Shown here: in pieces, positions 47,187 through 58,000 of the stretch
Position numbering within the stretch: position 1 is the stretch's first letter
Layout of the letters: each line of letters begins with the position of its first letter
Source of the DNA: Aegicerativicinus sediminis
GTDB lineage: Bacteria > Bacteroidota > Bacteroidia > Flavobacteriales > Flavobacteriaceae
DNA length: 64,000 bases
Assembly: GCF_015476115.1 (NCBI RefSeq)
Contig: NZ_CP064295.1
Location: 372,001-436,000, forward strand
Reading direction: 5' to 3'
Program-made: the position numbers and the translations under genes
Notes under the pieces: generated by a model
What the model saw: the letters and a program-made list of their open reading frames with translations, nothing else
Told to the model about the DNA's origin: nothing
Databases searched by the model: none

Positions 47187-48467
47187 ATGAATGAGCCACT
47201 TGCAGAACGACTTCGACCCAAAACCTTAGAAGATTATTTAAGCCAACCACATTTAATTGGGGATAACGGAGTAATCAAGCAACAGATAAAACAAGGGGCA
47301 ATAGCCTCTATGATTTTATGGGGGCCTCCAGGAACGGGAAAAACAACCTTGGCTAATTTAATTGCACATGCTTCAGGTCGTCCGTTTTACACCTTAAGTG
47401 CTATTAATTCAGGGGTAAAAGATGTACGGGAGGTAATAGAAAAAGCTAAAAATAGTGGTGGTTTATTTACAACCAAGAATCCCATTTTATTTATAGACGA
47501 AATTCATCGGTTTAGTAAATCCCAACAAGACAGTTTATTGCAAGCAGTGGAAAAAGGTTGGGTAACTTTAATTGGAGCCACTACAGAAAACCCAAGTTTT
47601 GAAGTTATCCCTGCCCTTCTCTCTCGTTGCCAAGTTTACATTTTAAACCCTTTTTCCAAGGAAAATTTAGAAACTCTTTTAAAAAGAGCAATTTCAAGAG
47701 ATGACCTACTTTCTAAGAGATCAATAGACATTAAGGAAACTGAGGCTCTAATAAGACTTAGTGGTGGTGATGCTCGAAAATTGCTTAATATTTTTGAGTT
47801 GATTATCAATACATTTCCACCTGCAGAAAAAATTGAAATCACTAATGAGATTGTGCTTCAAAAAATTCAACAGAACGTAGCTCGATATGACAAAACAGGA
47901 GAACAACATTATGATATTATTTCCGCCTTTATAAAATCAATACGAGGAAGTGATCCCAATGCTGCTGTTTATTGGTTAGCTCGAATGATTGAAGGTGGCG
48001 AAGATGTAAAATTTATTGCAAGAAGAATGTTAATCCTTGCCAGCGAAGATATTGGAAATGCCAATCCAACTGCATTGGTTATGGCCAACAATACTTTTCA
48101 AGCGGTTTCAATTATAGGCTATCCAGAAGCAAGGATTATATTGAGTCAATGTGCCGTCTATTTAGCCACTTCTCCGAAGAGTAATGCCTCTTACGAAGCT
48201 ATCGGAAAAGCTATGCAATTAGTTAGGGAAACAGGTGATTTATCAGTTCCCCTTCATTTACGAAATGCCCCAACAAAATTGATGAAAGATTTGGGATATG
48301 GTGAAAATTATAAGTATGCCCATAGTTATGACCAGAATTTCATCGACCAGGAATTCCTTCCTGACGAAATTTCAAATACAACCATTTATACACCTGGAAC
48401 TAATCAACGGGAAAATGCCCAACGTGAATTTTTAAAAAAACGTTGGAAGGATAAGTACAAATACTAG
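47187..48467 (+). CDS. rarA: Replication-associated recombination protein RarA (MgsA)
   Basis: A clamp-loader-like AAA+ ATPase acting at stalled replication forks. The 426 residues start [20 protein letters not shown], with Walker [10 protein letters not shown] (46-54), Walker [10 protein letters not shown], sensor GATTENPSF, and the C-terminal tetramerisation region [14 protein letters not shown] and [15 protein letters not shown]. Complete. It ends directly against the convergent unknown gene. Confidence 0.96.
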   Translation: MNEPLAERLRPKTLEDYLSQPHLIGDNGVIKQQIKQGAIASMILWGPPGTGKTTLANLIAHASGRPFYTLSAINSGVKDVREVIEKAKNSGGLFTTKNPILFIDEIHRFSKSQQDSLLQAVEKGWVTLIGATTENPSFEVIPALLSRCQVYILNPFSKENLETLLKRAISRDDLLSKRSIDIKETEALIRLSGGDARKLLNIFELIINTFPPAEKIEITNEIVLQKIQQNVARYDKTGEQHYDIISAFIKSIRGSDPNAAVYWLARMIEGGEDVKFIARRMLILASEDIGNANPTALVMANNTFQAVSIIGYPEARIILSQCAVYLATSPKSNASYEAIGKAMQLVRETGDLSVPLHLRNAPTKLMKDLGYGENYKYAHSYDQNFIDQEFLPDEISNTTIYTPGTNQRENAQREFLKKRWKDKYKY

Positions 48468-49295
48468 TTAAAACTTAATGAAAAGGACTTCGTTTTTTAC
48501 CGAGGTATCGGACGAGCTCATAATCCATTGCTCACCATCTTTGTAGACCAGAGCATTTTTATCTTTCACCAAATAAACGTTTTTAAGTCCGGTATTCAAT
48601 AAAACCATAACTTTCTTTGGCTCAGTATCAATTAATTGATATCCATTATCCAATGGTTGAGCGTATAACCAATCAATATCTTCGGTTTTTGGAGTTGGCA
48701 CTGGCTCTTTAATCTGTTGTATCTGCGGCTTTTCCTCGACCTGTATCAACTCTCTTTTTTGAGAGGTCTGTACTTCAACTTGAGGGGTTGTTGGTGTTTC
48801 AGTCTTTACTTGAACTGGGACCTCAGCAACAACAATCTTTTTTGTTTCTGTTGTAGAAGGTTGATATGAATAACCTATTTCTTCTATGCTAGTAAAGGCA
48901 TCCCTTAAGGCTAATTGAAACGCCTTTTCATATTCTTTTTCCCTACTTTCACCCATTTCTGAAGTAAAAACAACCTTTCCAAAACAATCCTTTAACTGCA
49001 CCTGCAATTTTGTTTTAAACAAGCCACTATCCTTTACGATACTAGCATACATGGCATTGCACGAACCATTGGGGTTTAAATCTGCAGGTGGATCCGATTC
49101 CATATGTGCATCAAACCCATTTTTATTGAACAGAAACTCCATCAATGCATTCATATTGTATTTGTTTGCCTCATCAAAAATTCCAAAAGTTTCAGGAACA
49201 ATGACATACTTGTAACTATTGATTGAGTTTTGGGAAAAACTTAGTAGGGAAAACTGGATTAAACATATTCCCAAAAGAACTGATTTCTTCATCAT
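48468..49295 (-). CDS. Conserved secreted protein of unknown function
   Basis: A 275-residue protein with a signal peptide (MMKKSVLLGICLIQFSLLSF, cleavage before QNS; two adjacent Met starts). The first half is a small globular region (VIVPETFGIFDEANKYNMNA, SIVKDSGLFKTKLQVQLKDC, then ALRDAFTSIEEIGYSY). It is followed by a low-complexity linker of about 70 residues rich in Pro, Thr, Gln, Val and Glu. A C-terminal piece (YAQPLDNGYQLIDTEPKKVM) resembles a small beta domain. I recognise no domain of known function. Confidence 0.8.
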   Translation of the reverse strand: MMKKSVLLGICLIQFSLLSFSQNSINSYKYVIVPETFGIFDEANKYNMNALMEFLFNKNGFDAHMESDPPADLNPNGSCNAMYASIVKDSGLFKTKLQVQLKDCFGKVVFTSEMGESREKEYEKAFQLALRDAFTSIEEIGYSYQPSTTETKKIVVAEVPVQVKTETPTTPQVEVQTSQKRELIQVEEKPQIQQIKEPVPTPKTEDIDWLYAQPLDNGYQLIDTEPKKVMVLLNTGLKNVYLVKDKNALVYKDGEQWIMSSSDTSVKNEVLFIKF

Positions 49296-49325
49296 CTTAT
49301 TTTTGACTTCATTTAGTCTTTAAAT

Positions 49326-50015
49326 TTACAGATATTGTTTTATTTCTAACAATTTACTGACCGTTTTGATATTCATTAATTCTCCATTTGAGGAAGGGTT
49401 GAAATAAATAACATCATAACCAACCTCCATAGCGCCTCGTATATCTGCCTCAAGATTATCACCAATCATCAAACTTTCTTCAACATTTGCATTGGCTAAG
49501 CTCAAGGCATGTTTAAAAATCAACGGGTTAGGTTTTTTCACTCCGGCCATTTCAGAATTGGTAATGGTTTTAAAATAATGATCTATTGATGAATTTTTCA
49601 GTTTTCTAAACTGGGCTTCCTCAAAACCATTTGTAATAATATGAAGGTGATATTTAGGTTGTAAATAATCGAGTAAATCCAGTGTTCCCTCAAAAAGATG
49701 ATTAAAGGACGTAAGGTGTTCAATATAATCTATGGATAACCGATGTATCAATTCATCTTCTATTGAAAACCGAAGTGAATCAAAACTGTCCTTAAGGCGG
49801 CCATATCTCAACCCAGGTTTATCAATCCTTTCTTCTCTATACATCTTCCAATAATTCAAATTTATGGGTTCATAAATCTCTATGAATTCAGAATGATTTA
49901 TATCAATCCTATTCAATCTGAATATATGTTCAAATGCCAATGAGGAATTTTTATCAAAATCCCATAAAGTATGATCTAAATCAAAAAATACATGTTTAAT
50001 TTTCCGATTCATCAT
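49326..50015 (-). CDS. YjjG-family HAD hydrolase (noncanonical pyrimidine nucleotidase)
   Basis: A 229-residue HAD phosphatase. Motif I FFDLDHTLWDFDKN, motif II ITNG, motif III Lys in MAGVKKP, motif IV MIGDNLEADIRGA. The WDFD after motif I and the all-helical cap are typical of the YjjG group, which dephosphorylates pyrimidine nucleoside monophosphates. Two adjacent Met codons could start it. It overlaps the end of the deacetylase-like gene by 20 bases, so the two are probably co-transcribed. Confidence 0.88.
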   Translation of the reverse strand: MMNRKIKHVFFDLDHTLWDFDKNSSLAFEHIFRLNRIDINHSEFIEIYEPINLNYWKMYREERIDKPGLRYGRLKDSFDSLRFSIEDELIHRLSIDYIEHLTSFNHLFEGTLDLLDYLQPKYHLHIITNGFEEAQFRKLKNSSIDHYFKTITNSEMAGVKKPNPLIFKHALSLANANVEESLMIGDNLEADIRGAMEVGYDVIYFNPSSNGELMNIKTVSKLLEIKQYL

Positions 50016-51306
50016 CCACCGATTTTAAAACTTGATTAAACAAAGACCTAAAGCCTTTCCATCTTGGCTCATTACTAAAAGAATAATTATGAAAAATTGG
50101 TATAAATGTTCCATCCACCGCCTTGATGTTATCCATTAATCTCTGCAACACTTGTTTTTTATCTAATAGTGAAAGATGTTTTAACAAGGCAAAATCTATT
50201 AAGTTATACGGATGAATTTGCAAAGGGGTCGGCATTTCATAATCGAGGTCATAAAAAGGGAAAGGCGTACATGTACCAGCCCTGAAACCTATTTCGTTCA
50301 AATATCCCATGGTGTAATCTTGCCTTATTTCCATGGCTAAAAGGTTTCTATAAGTTTCAGGAAGATTTACTTTAGAATGGGAATTTCTCGAGGCCTCCAC
50401 ATTGAAATTGGTTATCGCTTCTAATTTTTTCTTTTCCTTTTTAAGTAATTCCAAATCGTCTATGGCAAAATAAGAGAGTTTTAACCCCACCTTGCAATAG
50501 TCAGCAACGGACTTTATTGCACTAATGAACTGCTTCTTATTTACACTTATATTTTTGTCATATGTTGAATAATCGCCAACCAAAAAGAATACAAGAAACT
50601 TAACTTTAGAATGTCTTTGTTTAGTAATAATCCATTTAAACGTATCGTAGGGATCTCTTACAAAACCCATAATCGACAAATAGCGTTGATAAAAGTTTTT
50701 TAATTTAAGTCTAACCAAATCAGATATTGATCCTCCGATAATCCTTAAAAATCCCTTTTGCTTAAAATAGAAAGCCATGGGAACATCGATGATTGGTTGA
50801 ATCTGATATTGGCGAACAGGAAAATCATATTCTGGATAAAATGCCTTAAGCACATCCTTAAAACGATAAGCCCAAATATCTACAACTGGTTCCTGCATAA
50901 AACCATGCTTAAAACCTAAACTTTCCTTTGCAGGATAGCGTCCATAGTCATCCTTAACGTGAGGCAAATACTCTTCATATCTACAAAGCATATAAAAAGA
51001 AGCTGCAAAAATGTCAAAAGGCAAATCACTCTTATCACTGGTTTGAAAAAAGCATTTTGTTCCACCCCAGGATTGTACTACGATTTCAACATCTTCGAGT
51101 CCTTGTTCAAATAATAGGTCATGACTGCGGATATATAACTCTTGTCCTAAGGCTTGCTTGCTATAGGACATTTTCATACCATTATAAGATATAAAATCAT
51201 CCTCCGAGGTAGTATAGTCGACAGGTATGCCTAAAATTTTAGTACAAACCTGTTTAAAAATATAACGTAAACGAGGAGTAATATTATGGGTATAAACTAA
51301 CAACAT
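49996..51306 (-). CDS. Polysaccharide deacetylase-like protein (DUF7033 type), catalytic residues doubtful
   Basis: A 436-residue protein resembling flavobacterial polysaccharide deacetylase-family members. It has an N-terminal extra domain (MLLVYTHNITPRLRYIFKQV, FDIFAASFYMLCRYEEYLP) and a C-terminal NodB-like part with EIRQDYTMGYLNEIGFRAGT, CTPFPFYDLDYE and IFHNYSFSNEPRW. The position where I expect an IDID metal motif reads IIDVPMAFYF, and the position of the HPSY motif reads GLKLSYFAID, so metal binding may be lost. No signal peptide. Substrate unknown. Confidence 0.72.
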   Translation of the reverse strand: MLLVYTHNITPRLRYIFKQVCTKILGIPVDYTTSEDDFISYNGMKMSYSKQALGQELYIRSHDLLFEQGLEDVEIVVQSWGGTKCFFQTSDKSDLPFDIFAASFYMLCRYEEYLPHVKDDYGRYPAKESLGFKHGFMQEPVVDIWAYRFKDVLKAFYPEYDFPVRQYQIQPIIDVPMAFYFKQKGFLRIIGGSISDLVRLKLKNFYQRYLSIMGFVRDPYDTFKWIITKQRHSKVKFLVFFLVGDYSTYDKNISVNKKQFISAIKSVADYCKVGLKLSYFAIDDLELLKKEKKKLEAITNFNVEASRNSHSKVNLPETYRNLLAMEIRQDYTMGYLNEIGFRAGTCTPFPFYDLDYEMPTPLQIHPYNLIDFALLKHLSLLDKKQVLQRLMDNIKAVDGTFIPIFHNYSFSNEPRWKGFRSLFNQVLKSVDDESEN

Positions 51307-51354
51307 TTTGGCAATAAGTCTCTAAGAGGACTAAATCTATCCAATTAATTTTAA

Positions 51355-52053
51355 TTATAGGATGCTTTCATCTGCAAAACTAAAATATGCGTGCTGAGTA
51401 ATTATAAGATGATCTAAAATTTTTATATCCAAACTTTCAGAAGCCACTTGTAACTTTTTTGTTAAATCGCGATCTGCATTACTTGGTTTTAAAGTACCCG
51501 ATGGATGATTGTGAGCCAAAATTAGACCGGTGGCAGATAGCTGCAGTGCCGTCTTCATTACTAATCTTACATCCACAAGAGTCCCTGTTAAACCGCCTTT
51601 GCTTAACTGTTCAGTATTTAAAACTTTATTGGAATTATTTAAATAAATAATCCAAAATTCCTCATGTGCCAACTCACCGATTATAGGTTGCATTAGTTCA
51701 AATACAGATTGGCTAGAGGTTATTTTTTTACGCTCCAGCGCATCCTCAACACGCCTTCTCCTTCCTATTTCTAGAGCGGCTATAATAGCAATAGCCTTTG
51801 CCTCCCCAATACCCTTAAATTTTATTAAATCTTGCACCGAAAGTTTGCCTAGTTCATTTAAGTTGCTATTTACTGTAGAAAGAATCCGTTGGCAAAGCAT
51901 CACTGCGCTCTCTTTAGAACTGCCCGAGCCTATCAGTATAGCCAAAAGTTCGGCGTCACTTAATGCTCCTTTACCACGCTTTAACAGCTTCTCTCTTGGT
52001 CTGTCATCTAAAGACCATTGTGAAATAGGAAAAGGTTTTTGATCGTCAGGCAT
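51355..52053 (-). CDS. radC: RadC-family JAB1/MPN-domain protein
   Basis: A 232-residue protein with an N-terminal helix-hairpin-helix-like part (KFKGIGEAKAIAIIAALEIG) and a C-terminal JAMM metalloprotease-like domain whose zinc ligands are His181, His183 and Asp194 (LAHNHPSGTLKPSNADRD). The family is named for DNA repair, but the function is disputed. Complete and typical in length. It is divergent from the DUF1569 gene. Confidence 0.94.
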   Translation of the reverse strand: MPDDQKPFPISQWSLDDRPREKLLKRGKGALSDAELLAILIGSGSSKESAVMLCQRILSTVNSNLNELGKLSVQDLIKFKGIGEAKAIAIIAALEIGRRRRVEDALERKKITSSQSVFELMQPIIGELAHEEFWIIYLNNSNKVLNTEQLSKGGLTGTLVDVRLVMKTALQLSATGLILAHNHPSGTLKPSNADRDLTKKLQVASESLDIKILDHLIITQHAYFSFADESIL

Positions 52054-52149
52054 TTCATAAATCTACAATAAATTTTTAGTTTTATTTAGCACGAAAAAGA
52101 CAGTTAATTGTTCATTTATTAGCTAATTTCACATCTTTCTAGAGGAATA

Positions 52150-52593
52150 ATGAAGAATATTTTTGATCAAGACACTTTTAAAGAACTAACTGACAGGATA
52201 AATAGTCTTTCTGAGGAAGCCATACCCTTATGGGGGCAAATGGAAGTGGCTCAAATGCTACATCACTGTCAGGCGCCGCTAAACATACTTTTGGACCGAA
52301 ATAATTATAATCTAAAGGGAAATTGGATCGCTAGGACATTCTTTAAAAAAAGTATGTATAGCGATAAGCCCTGGTCTAAAAACCTGCCTACAGTTCCTGC
52401 ATTTAAGGTTACCCAACCTAAAGATTTTGAAAAGGAAAAAGAACAATTGCTTATTCTATTAGAAGATTCGCACAACAAGAAGTACGCAAAAGCTATTAAA
52501 CCACATCCCGTATTTGGAGAGTTCACCAAAGAGGAATGGGGTAAAATGCAGTATAAGCATTTAGACCACCATCTAAGACAATTTGGGGTTTAA
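52150..52593 (+). CDS. DUF1569 (DinB-like) protein
   Basis: A 147-residue cytoplasmic protein with the DinB-like helical-bundle pattern: IPLWGQMEVAQMLHHCQAPLN carries the first His pair, and FGEFTKEEWGKMQYKHLDHH plus LRQFG carries the terminal His motif. These His residues could bind a divalent metal. Function unknown. It ends 4 bases from the convergent mpl gene. Confidence 0.85.
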   Translation: MKNIFDQDTFKELTDRINSLSEEAIPLWGQMEVAQMLHHCQAPLNILLDRNNYNLKGNWIARTFFKKSMYSDKPWSKNLPTVPAFKVTQPKDFEKEKEQLLILLEDSHNKKYAKAIKPHPVFGEFTKEEWGKMQYKHLDHHLRQFGV

Positions 52594-52597
52594 GCTT

Positions 52598-53953
52598 TTA
52601 CAAAATTAATTTTTTTACCTCCTCGAAATTTAATCCCCCATAGGTACCAGAACTCATTAGAAGCAATGCTTTATTTTTGAAATCCTCATTGAATAAAAAC
52701 TCTTGAAATTCAGTAGGGTCTGTATAAATTATTAAGTCCTCCCTTTCAAAAGCATCTGCTATTTGTTCTTTTGATATTTTCTCAAGCTTTTTAATCTCTA
52801 AAGCATGTGGGGAATAGAATACTACCGCTTTATCAGCAGAATCCAGGGCTCCTTTGTATTGTTTTAAAAATTGCGAGTTCAGGCTACTATAGGTATGTAA
52901 TTCCAAACAAGCCAGTAAGCTAAAATCCCTAAATTGATTCTTAACTGCTTGAGTAGTTGCTTTAACCTTACTTGGCGCATGGGCAAAATCTTTATAGGCT
53001 ACCGAATAGTTGCCTTTAGCCAATAACTCTAAACGTTTACTTGCTCCCTTAAAACTTGAGATGGCCTCATAAAAATCCACCTCATCCACACCCATATGTT
53101 GGCAAATCCATTTCGCTCCTTCTAAATTATTAAGATTGTGGCTACCGAAAACTTCAACGGGTATACTTCCTTCAGAGGTTTCAAGAAGGGTATTTCCATT
53201 CTCAACAACAAAAGGTGGGGTGCGATAAGGAATTTTTCTAATCTGGTTTTGCGATGTTTCAACAACCTCGACTAGAGTTGCATCTTCCTCATTATAAGTT
53301 ATACTCCCCCCTGCTTCAATGCTATCCACAAAAATTTTAAACTGCTGGACGTAATTTTCAAAGGTTGGGAATACGTTAATATGATCCCATGCAATTCCAC
53401 TAAGTAAAGCAATATGCGGATGATATAAATGGAATTTAGGCCTTCTATCTATAGGGGAACTCAAGTATTCGTCACCCTCCAAGACAATAAAATCATTATC
53501 CTCAGTTAGTTTCACCATAACATCGAAACCTTCCAGTTGAGCACCTACCATATAATCTACCTCTATACCATGATAATTCATTACATGTAAAATCATAGAT
53601 GTAATTGTGGTTTTTCCATGACTCCCCCCAATCACAACACGGGTTTTAAATTTAGATTGCTCATATAAAAATTCTGGATAGGAATATATGGGAAGCTGTA
53701 ATTCTTGCGCCTTTAATAACTCAGGGTTATCTACTTTAGCGTGCATCCCAAGAACAATTGCATCTAAATTGTTATTTATTTTTTCAGGAAACCAACCGAA
53801 TTGTTTTGGTAAAAGATCGTATTTCTCAAGCCTAGATTTAGAGGGTTCATAAACTTCATCATCACTTCCAGAAATAATATCTCCTTTAAGATGCAGCGCA
53901 ATTGCAAGATTATGCATCGCACTGCCCCCGATAGCAATAAAATGGATTCTCAT
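52598..53953 (-). CDS. mpl: UDP-N-acetylmuramate--tripeptide ligase Mpl
   Basis: A Mur-ligase-family enzyme that attaches recycled murein tripeptide to UDP-MurNAc. The 451 residues have an N-terminal Rossmann-like domain (HFIAIGGSAMHNLAIALHLK), ATP-binding GGSHGKTTIT (109-118), the central domain VLEGDEYLSSPIDRRPKF and GIAWDHINVFPTFENY, and the C-terminal AYKDFAHAPSKVKATTQAV. The DEY motif and the absence of the MurC-specific pattern favour Mpl over MurC. Confidence 0.9.
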   Translation of the reverse strand: MRIHFIAIGGSAMHNLAIALHLKGDIISGSDDEVYEPSKSRLEKYDLLPKQFGWFPEKINNNLDAIVLGMHAKVDNPELLKAQELQLPIYSYPEFLYEQSKFKTRVVIGGSHGKTTITSMILHVMNYHGIEVDYMVGAQLEGFDVMVKLTEDNDFIVLEGDEYLSSPIDRRPKFHLYHPHIALLSGIAWDHINVFPTFENYVQQFKIFVDSIEAGGSITYNEEDATLVEVVETSQNQIRKIPYRTPPFVVENGNTLLETSEGSIPVEVFGSHNLNNLEGAKWICQHMGVDEVDFYEAISSFKGASKRLELLAKGNYSVAYKDFAHAPSKVKATTQAVKNQFRDFSLLACLELHTYSSLNSQFLKQYKGALDSADKAVVFYSPHALEIKKLEKISKEQIADAFEREDLIIYTDPTEFQEFLFNEDFKNKALLLMSSGTYGGLNFEEVKKLIL

Positions 53954-53999
53954 ATTAAAAAGTTAACCGCACCAAAGATAACAAATGGAGGGACTATGC

Positions 54000-54947
54000 T
54001 TAAAGCTTTTGAATTAAAGCTTTTTCCTTTTGAAAGGACTGCTCTTCAGGATGTATTTGTATGGCAACAGAGATATGCCCCATCGCATCAGTTTTCTGTC
54101 CCATGCCCCTATACACCTGTGCTAACAGATAATGAGCCCACCCAATTGAATACTGGTTTTTGTCTGAAAAATTATCGATATAGGTTTTTAAAGAATCTAA
54201 ACCAACAAGAAGGGATATCTTATTTTTGGCACTGATTTCTCCTGCTTTAAATAAATAGTCATTCGTTTGAAATTTTTTTGCAGCATCTAGATAGACATTT
54301 ATTGCATCTCCATACCTTTTTTCATGGTCATAAAATTCGGCCAACTTTTCAAAACAGGTTTTAGAACCTCCTATTTTTTTTGCTTTTTTGTAAAAAGTTT
54401 CTGCTAGCTTTTCATTACCATCTTTCTCATAAATAAAACCTTTGGCCAGATATCCGTCAACTTTTGAAATTTCTTCTAGTTCATTAGCATACCTTACAGC
54501 AGTATCCATGCTACCACCAAATATTCCTGGTAACTCCATGTAAAATTCAACCAAAGCCCAACGCACATCAATGTGATTGGGATCTAATTCTGCAGCGGTA
54601 CGGAATTCCGTTTTAATATCATCAATTAAACCAATTGCCTTCAATTTATTTTCCAAAGCCATCATTCCAAGAACACCCCCATATTTGTAGTGGTAGTTTG
54701 CATTTTTCGGATTTTTCTCAGACAATAACTTATACTGTTTTTTGGCGTCTTCCCATTGTTTAAGTTTTCCGTATGCATCTCCTAAAAGCTCAATCGCTTC
54801 AGAATTTTTAGGATACGTTTTTATGTAATCCTCTAAAATTGAAATTGACTTATCAAAATTCTTCACCTCATACTCTTTACGGGCCTGTTGAACCGGAGAT
54901 TGAGCGATTAAATAAAATGGAAATAATAAAATAATTAGAGCTTTCAC
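54000..54947 (-). CDS. Secreted tetratricopeptide-repeat protein
   Basis: A 315-residue TPR protein exported by a signal peptide. The GTG at 54947 gives MKALIILLFPFYLIAQ. The frame extends to a TTG at 54968, but that lies within a likely promoter element, which favours GTG. Several helix pairs follow (KNFDKSISILEDYIKTYPKN, SEAIELLGDAYGKLKQWEDA, then QYKLLSEKNPKNANYHYKYG). It probably mediates protein contacts in the periplasm. It is divergent from the macroglobulin gene by 124 bases. Confidence 0.85.
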   Translation of the reverse strand: MKALIILLFPFYLIAQSPVQQARKEYEVKNFDKSISILEDYIKTYPKNSEAIELLGDAYGKLKQWEDAKKQYKLLSEKNPKNANYHYKYGGVLGMMALENKLKAIGLIDDIKTEFRTAAELDPNHIDVRWALVEFYMELPGIFGGSMDTAVRYANELEEISKVDGYLAKGFIYEKDGNEKLAETFYKKAKKIGGSKTCFEKLAEFYDHEKRYGDAINVYLDAAKKFQTNDYLFKAGEISAKNKISLLVGLDSLKTYIDNFSDKNQYSIGWAHYLLAQVYRGMGQKTDAMGHISVAIQIHPEEQSFQKEKALIQKL

Positions 54948-54965
54948 GAGCAAATTTTCATTTGG

Positions 54966-54973
54966 CAAAAATA
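54966..54973 (-). promoter_or_regulatory. Putative -7 element for the TPR gene
   Basis: On the minus strand TATTTTTG matches TAnnTTTG, 18 bases before the chosen GTG start. No TTTG at -33 spacing. Confidence 0.35.
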
Positions 54974-55071
54974 AACAAAGAGTTGGTATTGTTTTTGTTC
55001 TGTTGTTTTGAGTTAAATGGTTATAAGTATTTTGGTTAATTTCATATTCACTGTCTCAAACATTTCAAAAC

Positions 55072-58000
55072 ATGCTTAAGTACTTTTTTATTGTATTCCT
55101 GTTCATTTCCTTCAATTTCTATGCCCAAGATTTTAATTATCAAAATGAGTGGGATAAAGTGTATGAAAATGAATTAAAATCTCTCCCCAAGTCTGCATTA
55201 GAGATTGTGAATAACATTTATGCCAAAGCAAAAAAGGACGGAAATAAGATACAACTCAGCAAAACACTCATATACCAGTCAAAATTTACTTTAACCTTAG
55301 AGGAGAATGCACAATTATCTATAATAGATCGATTTAGAAAAGAAATAAGTACCACGAAAAGTCCAGAAAAAAACCTTTTGGAAAGCATGCTGGCGGAAAT
55401 TTTTTGGCAATACTACCAAACTAACCGTTGGAAAATATTAGAAAGGACTAAAACTGAAGAAAAGGTAGATGCTGTTGATTTTCGAACTTGGGATGCCCAA
55501 ACAATTTTTCAAGAAATCCATAAGCATTATATAGCATCCCTTAAAAATAAAGAATTATTGCAGCGGACTGGCCTAACCCAATACAATCAGCTTCTCGACT
55601 TCAAATTACATTCAAAAAAATACAGGCCTACACTTTATGATTTTTTGGCCCACCGAGCCCTAGATTACTACAAGGATGAAGAATACACCGTAACGCGCCC
55701 TAATTATGCCTTTAAATTAAACAGCCCCGAATTTTTGGGTGATAACAGTTCCTTTTTGGAATATAAGATAACATCCTTAGATACGCTTTCCGAACATTTG
55801 AATGCCTTAAGAATATTCAAGGATGTTAGCAAGTTTCATTTGAATAATCCAGATGTTGCCCCATTAATAGATATTACCCTAAAACGACTAAAATTTGTTT
55901 ACCAAAACACAAATTTGGAGAATAAGGACAGCTTATATGAAAAAAGCCTAAAAAATTTAAAAGAGACCTTTGTCGAATATGAATCTTCAACTGAAATAGA
56001 TTATGCCTTGGCACAATTATACGTGCAACAGGCCAATCGGTTTGAAAGTGAAATGGACGATAATTTTAGATTAAAAAAAACTGAAGCAGTGGCCATTTGC
56101 AAAGAAGCTATTGCGCAATTCCCTAAATCATTTGGAGCCATTCAATGCACGGCATTAATGCTGCAAATTACTAAACCAGAACTTGAGCTTCAACTAGAAA
56201 AATTTCTTCCAACTTCAACCCCTTCAAGGATTTTAGTAAACTTTAAAGGTATAGATTCCCTCCATTTCAAGGTTTTTAAGATAAGACCAAAGGAGCTTGA
56301 AGACTTTAAAAAAATTTACAAGGATTCCATAAGAATTGCATTTATCAACTCATTAGAGGAAATTAAAAACTGGTTTTCCTCCATTCCGGATCCTAATGAT
56401 TACAACCGTCATAGTACCGAAATTAAACTACCCGCGCTTAAACAAGGCTTGTATTTGGTAGTTGCGACTCTAAAGAATGAAATTAATAAAGATGAAACTT
56501 TTGCTTTCCAAAACTTTCAGGTAACAGATTTTGCACTAATATCAGATAACCATGGAGCGGAAAACAGTTTCCAGCTGGTTGACAGAGTTACGGGCAAACC
56601 GATTGTAGGTGCTGCAGTTACAATAAATAACACACAAACAGACAAATACAACAGGCCCATTAATAAATCAACTGTTACCGATGAAAAAGGTTACTTCTCA
56701 TTCATGACCTACGATTATCATCGGAATGTTTCAATTTCTATACGAAAAAATAGTTCGGAAGGCAGATTTGGAGATTATTATTTCTATGAAAGATCCTCCA
56801 ATAACCGCACAAGTGATGACGAAATCGTACAGATAAAACCATTTATTTTTACGGATAGAAGTATCTATCGACCTGGACAAACTGTATATTTTAAAGCAAT
56901 TGTACTTCAAACAAAAGGGGAAGAAACTAAACCATTCACTAACGAATTTGTAGAAATAATGCTCGAGGACCCCAACGGTCAAGAAATAAAAACAATGGAG
57001 TTGAAATTAAATGATTATGGATCGGTTGCTGGCCAATTTATATTGCCAAGTTCAGGTTTAAATGGAGAATACACAATTAGTGTAGATGAAAGCTATGAAC
57101 ACGATAGCAAATTTTATGATGAAGCGGATTTCGATTTCGAATTTACCGCTTATCATACCATCTCAGTTGAGGAATATAAACGCCCAAAATTTGAAGTTGA
57201 ATTTAAACCGATTACTGAAACGTTTAGGTTAGGTGACAGTATTCAGGTTTCAGGAAATGCCTTAGCTTTTGCAGGAAGCAATATTGGCAATGCAAAAGTG
57301 GCTTACAGAGTTGTAAGAACGTCTCAGCTACCAATTTGGCGACGATGGAATAGCAAACCAAGGTTTACAAGTGAGGAAATGGAGATTGCCAATGGTGAAA
57401 CAACAACCGAAAGAGATGGCAGTTTTAAAATCGTTTTCAAAGCCATACCCGATGAGAACATACCAGAAAGGGATCAACCCACCTTTAGTTATAAAATTTA
57501 CGCGGATGTAACAGATATCAATGGGGAAACACGTTCTTCCGAAACGGCCGTTAAAGTCGGTTATCACGCACTTAGCTTATCTGCTGAAATACTTGAGGTT
57601 ATCGATAGGCAGCAAAAAAGATTTGAGATTGGAATTTCTGCCAAAAATTTAAATGGCCAACCAATTGAAACATCTGGAACCATAAAAATTTACAAACTTC
57701 AAAGCCCAAAGAATCCCTTTAGGACAAGACCGTGGGCCGCACCAGAAATTCCAGGATTTACCGAAAAGGAATTTAGAGAACTTTTTCCTTACGATGCTTT
57801 CAAGGATGAAGAATCCGACAATTCAAAATGGCCAAAGGGCGCTCTTATAAAAGAATTGAATTTCAACACCGCTAATTCTTCCAAAATAACAATTGAAGGT
57901 ATAAAACAATGGATTATTGGAGGATACTTGTTGGAATTAGAGACTACTGATAATTTTGGCCAAAAAGTTAAAAATGAACAAAGATTCAAACTAATTGACA

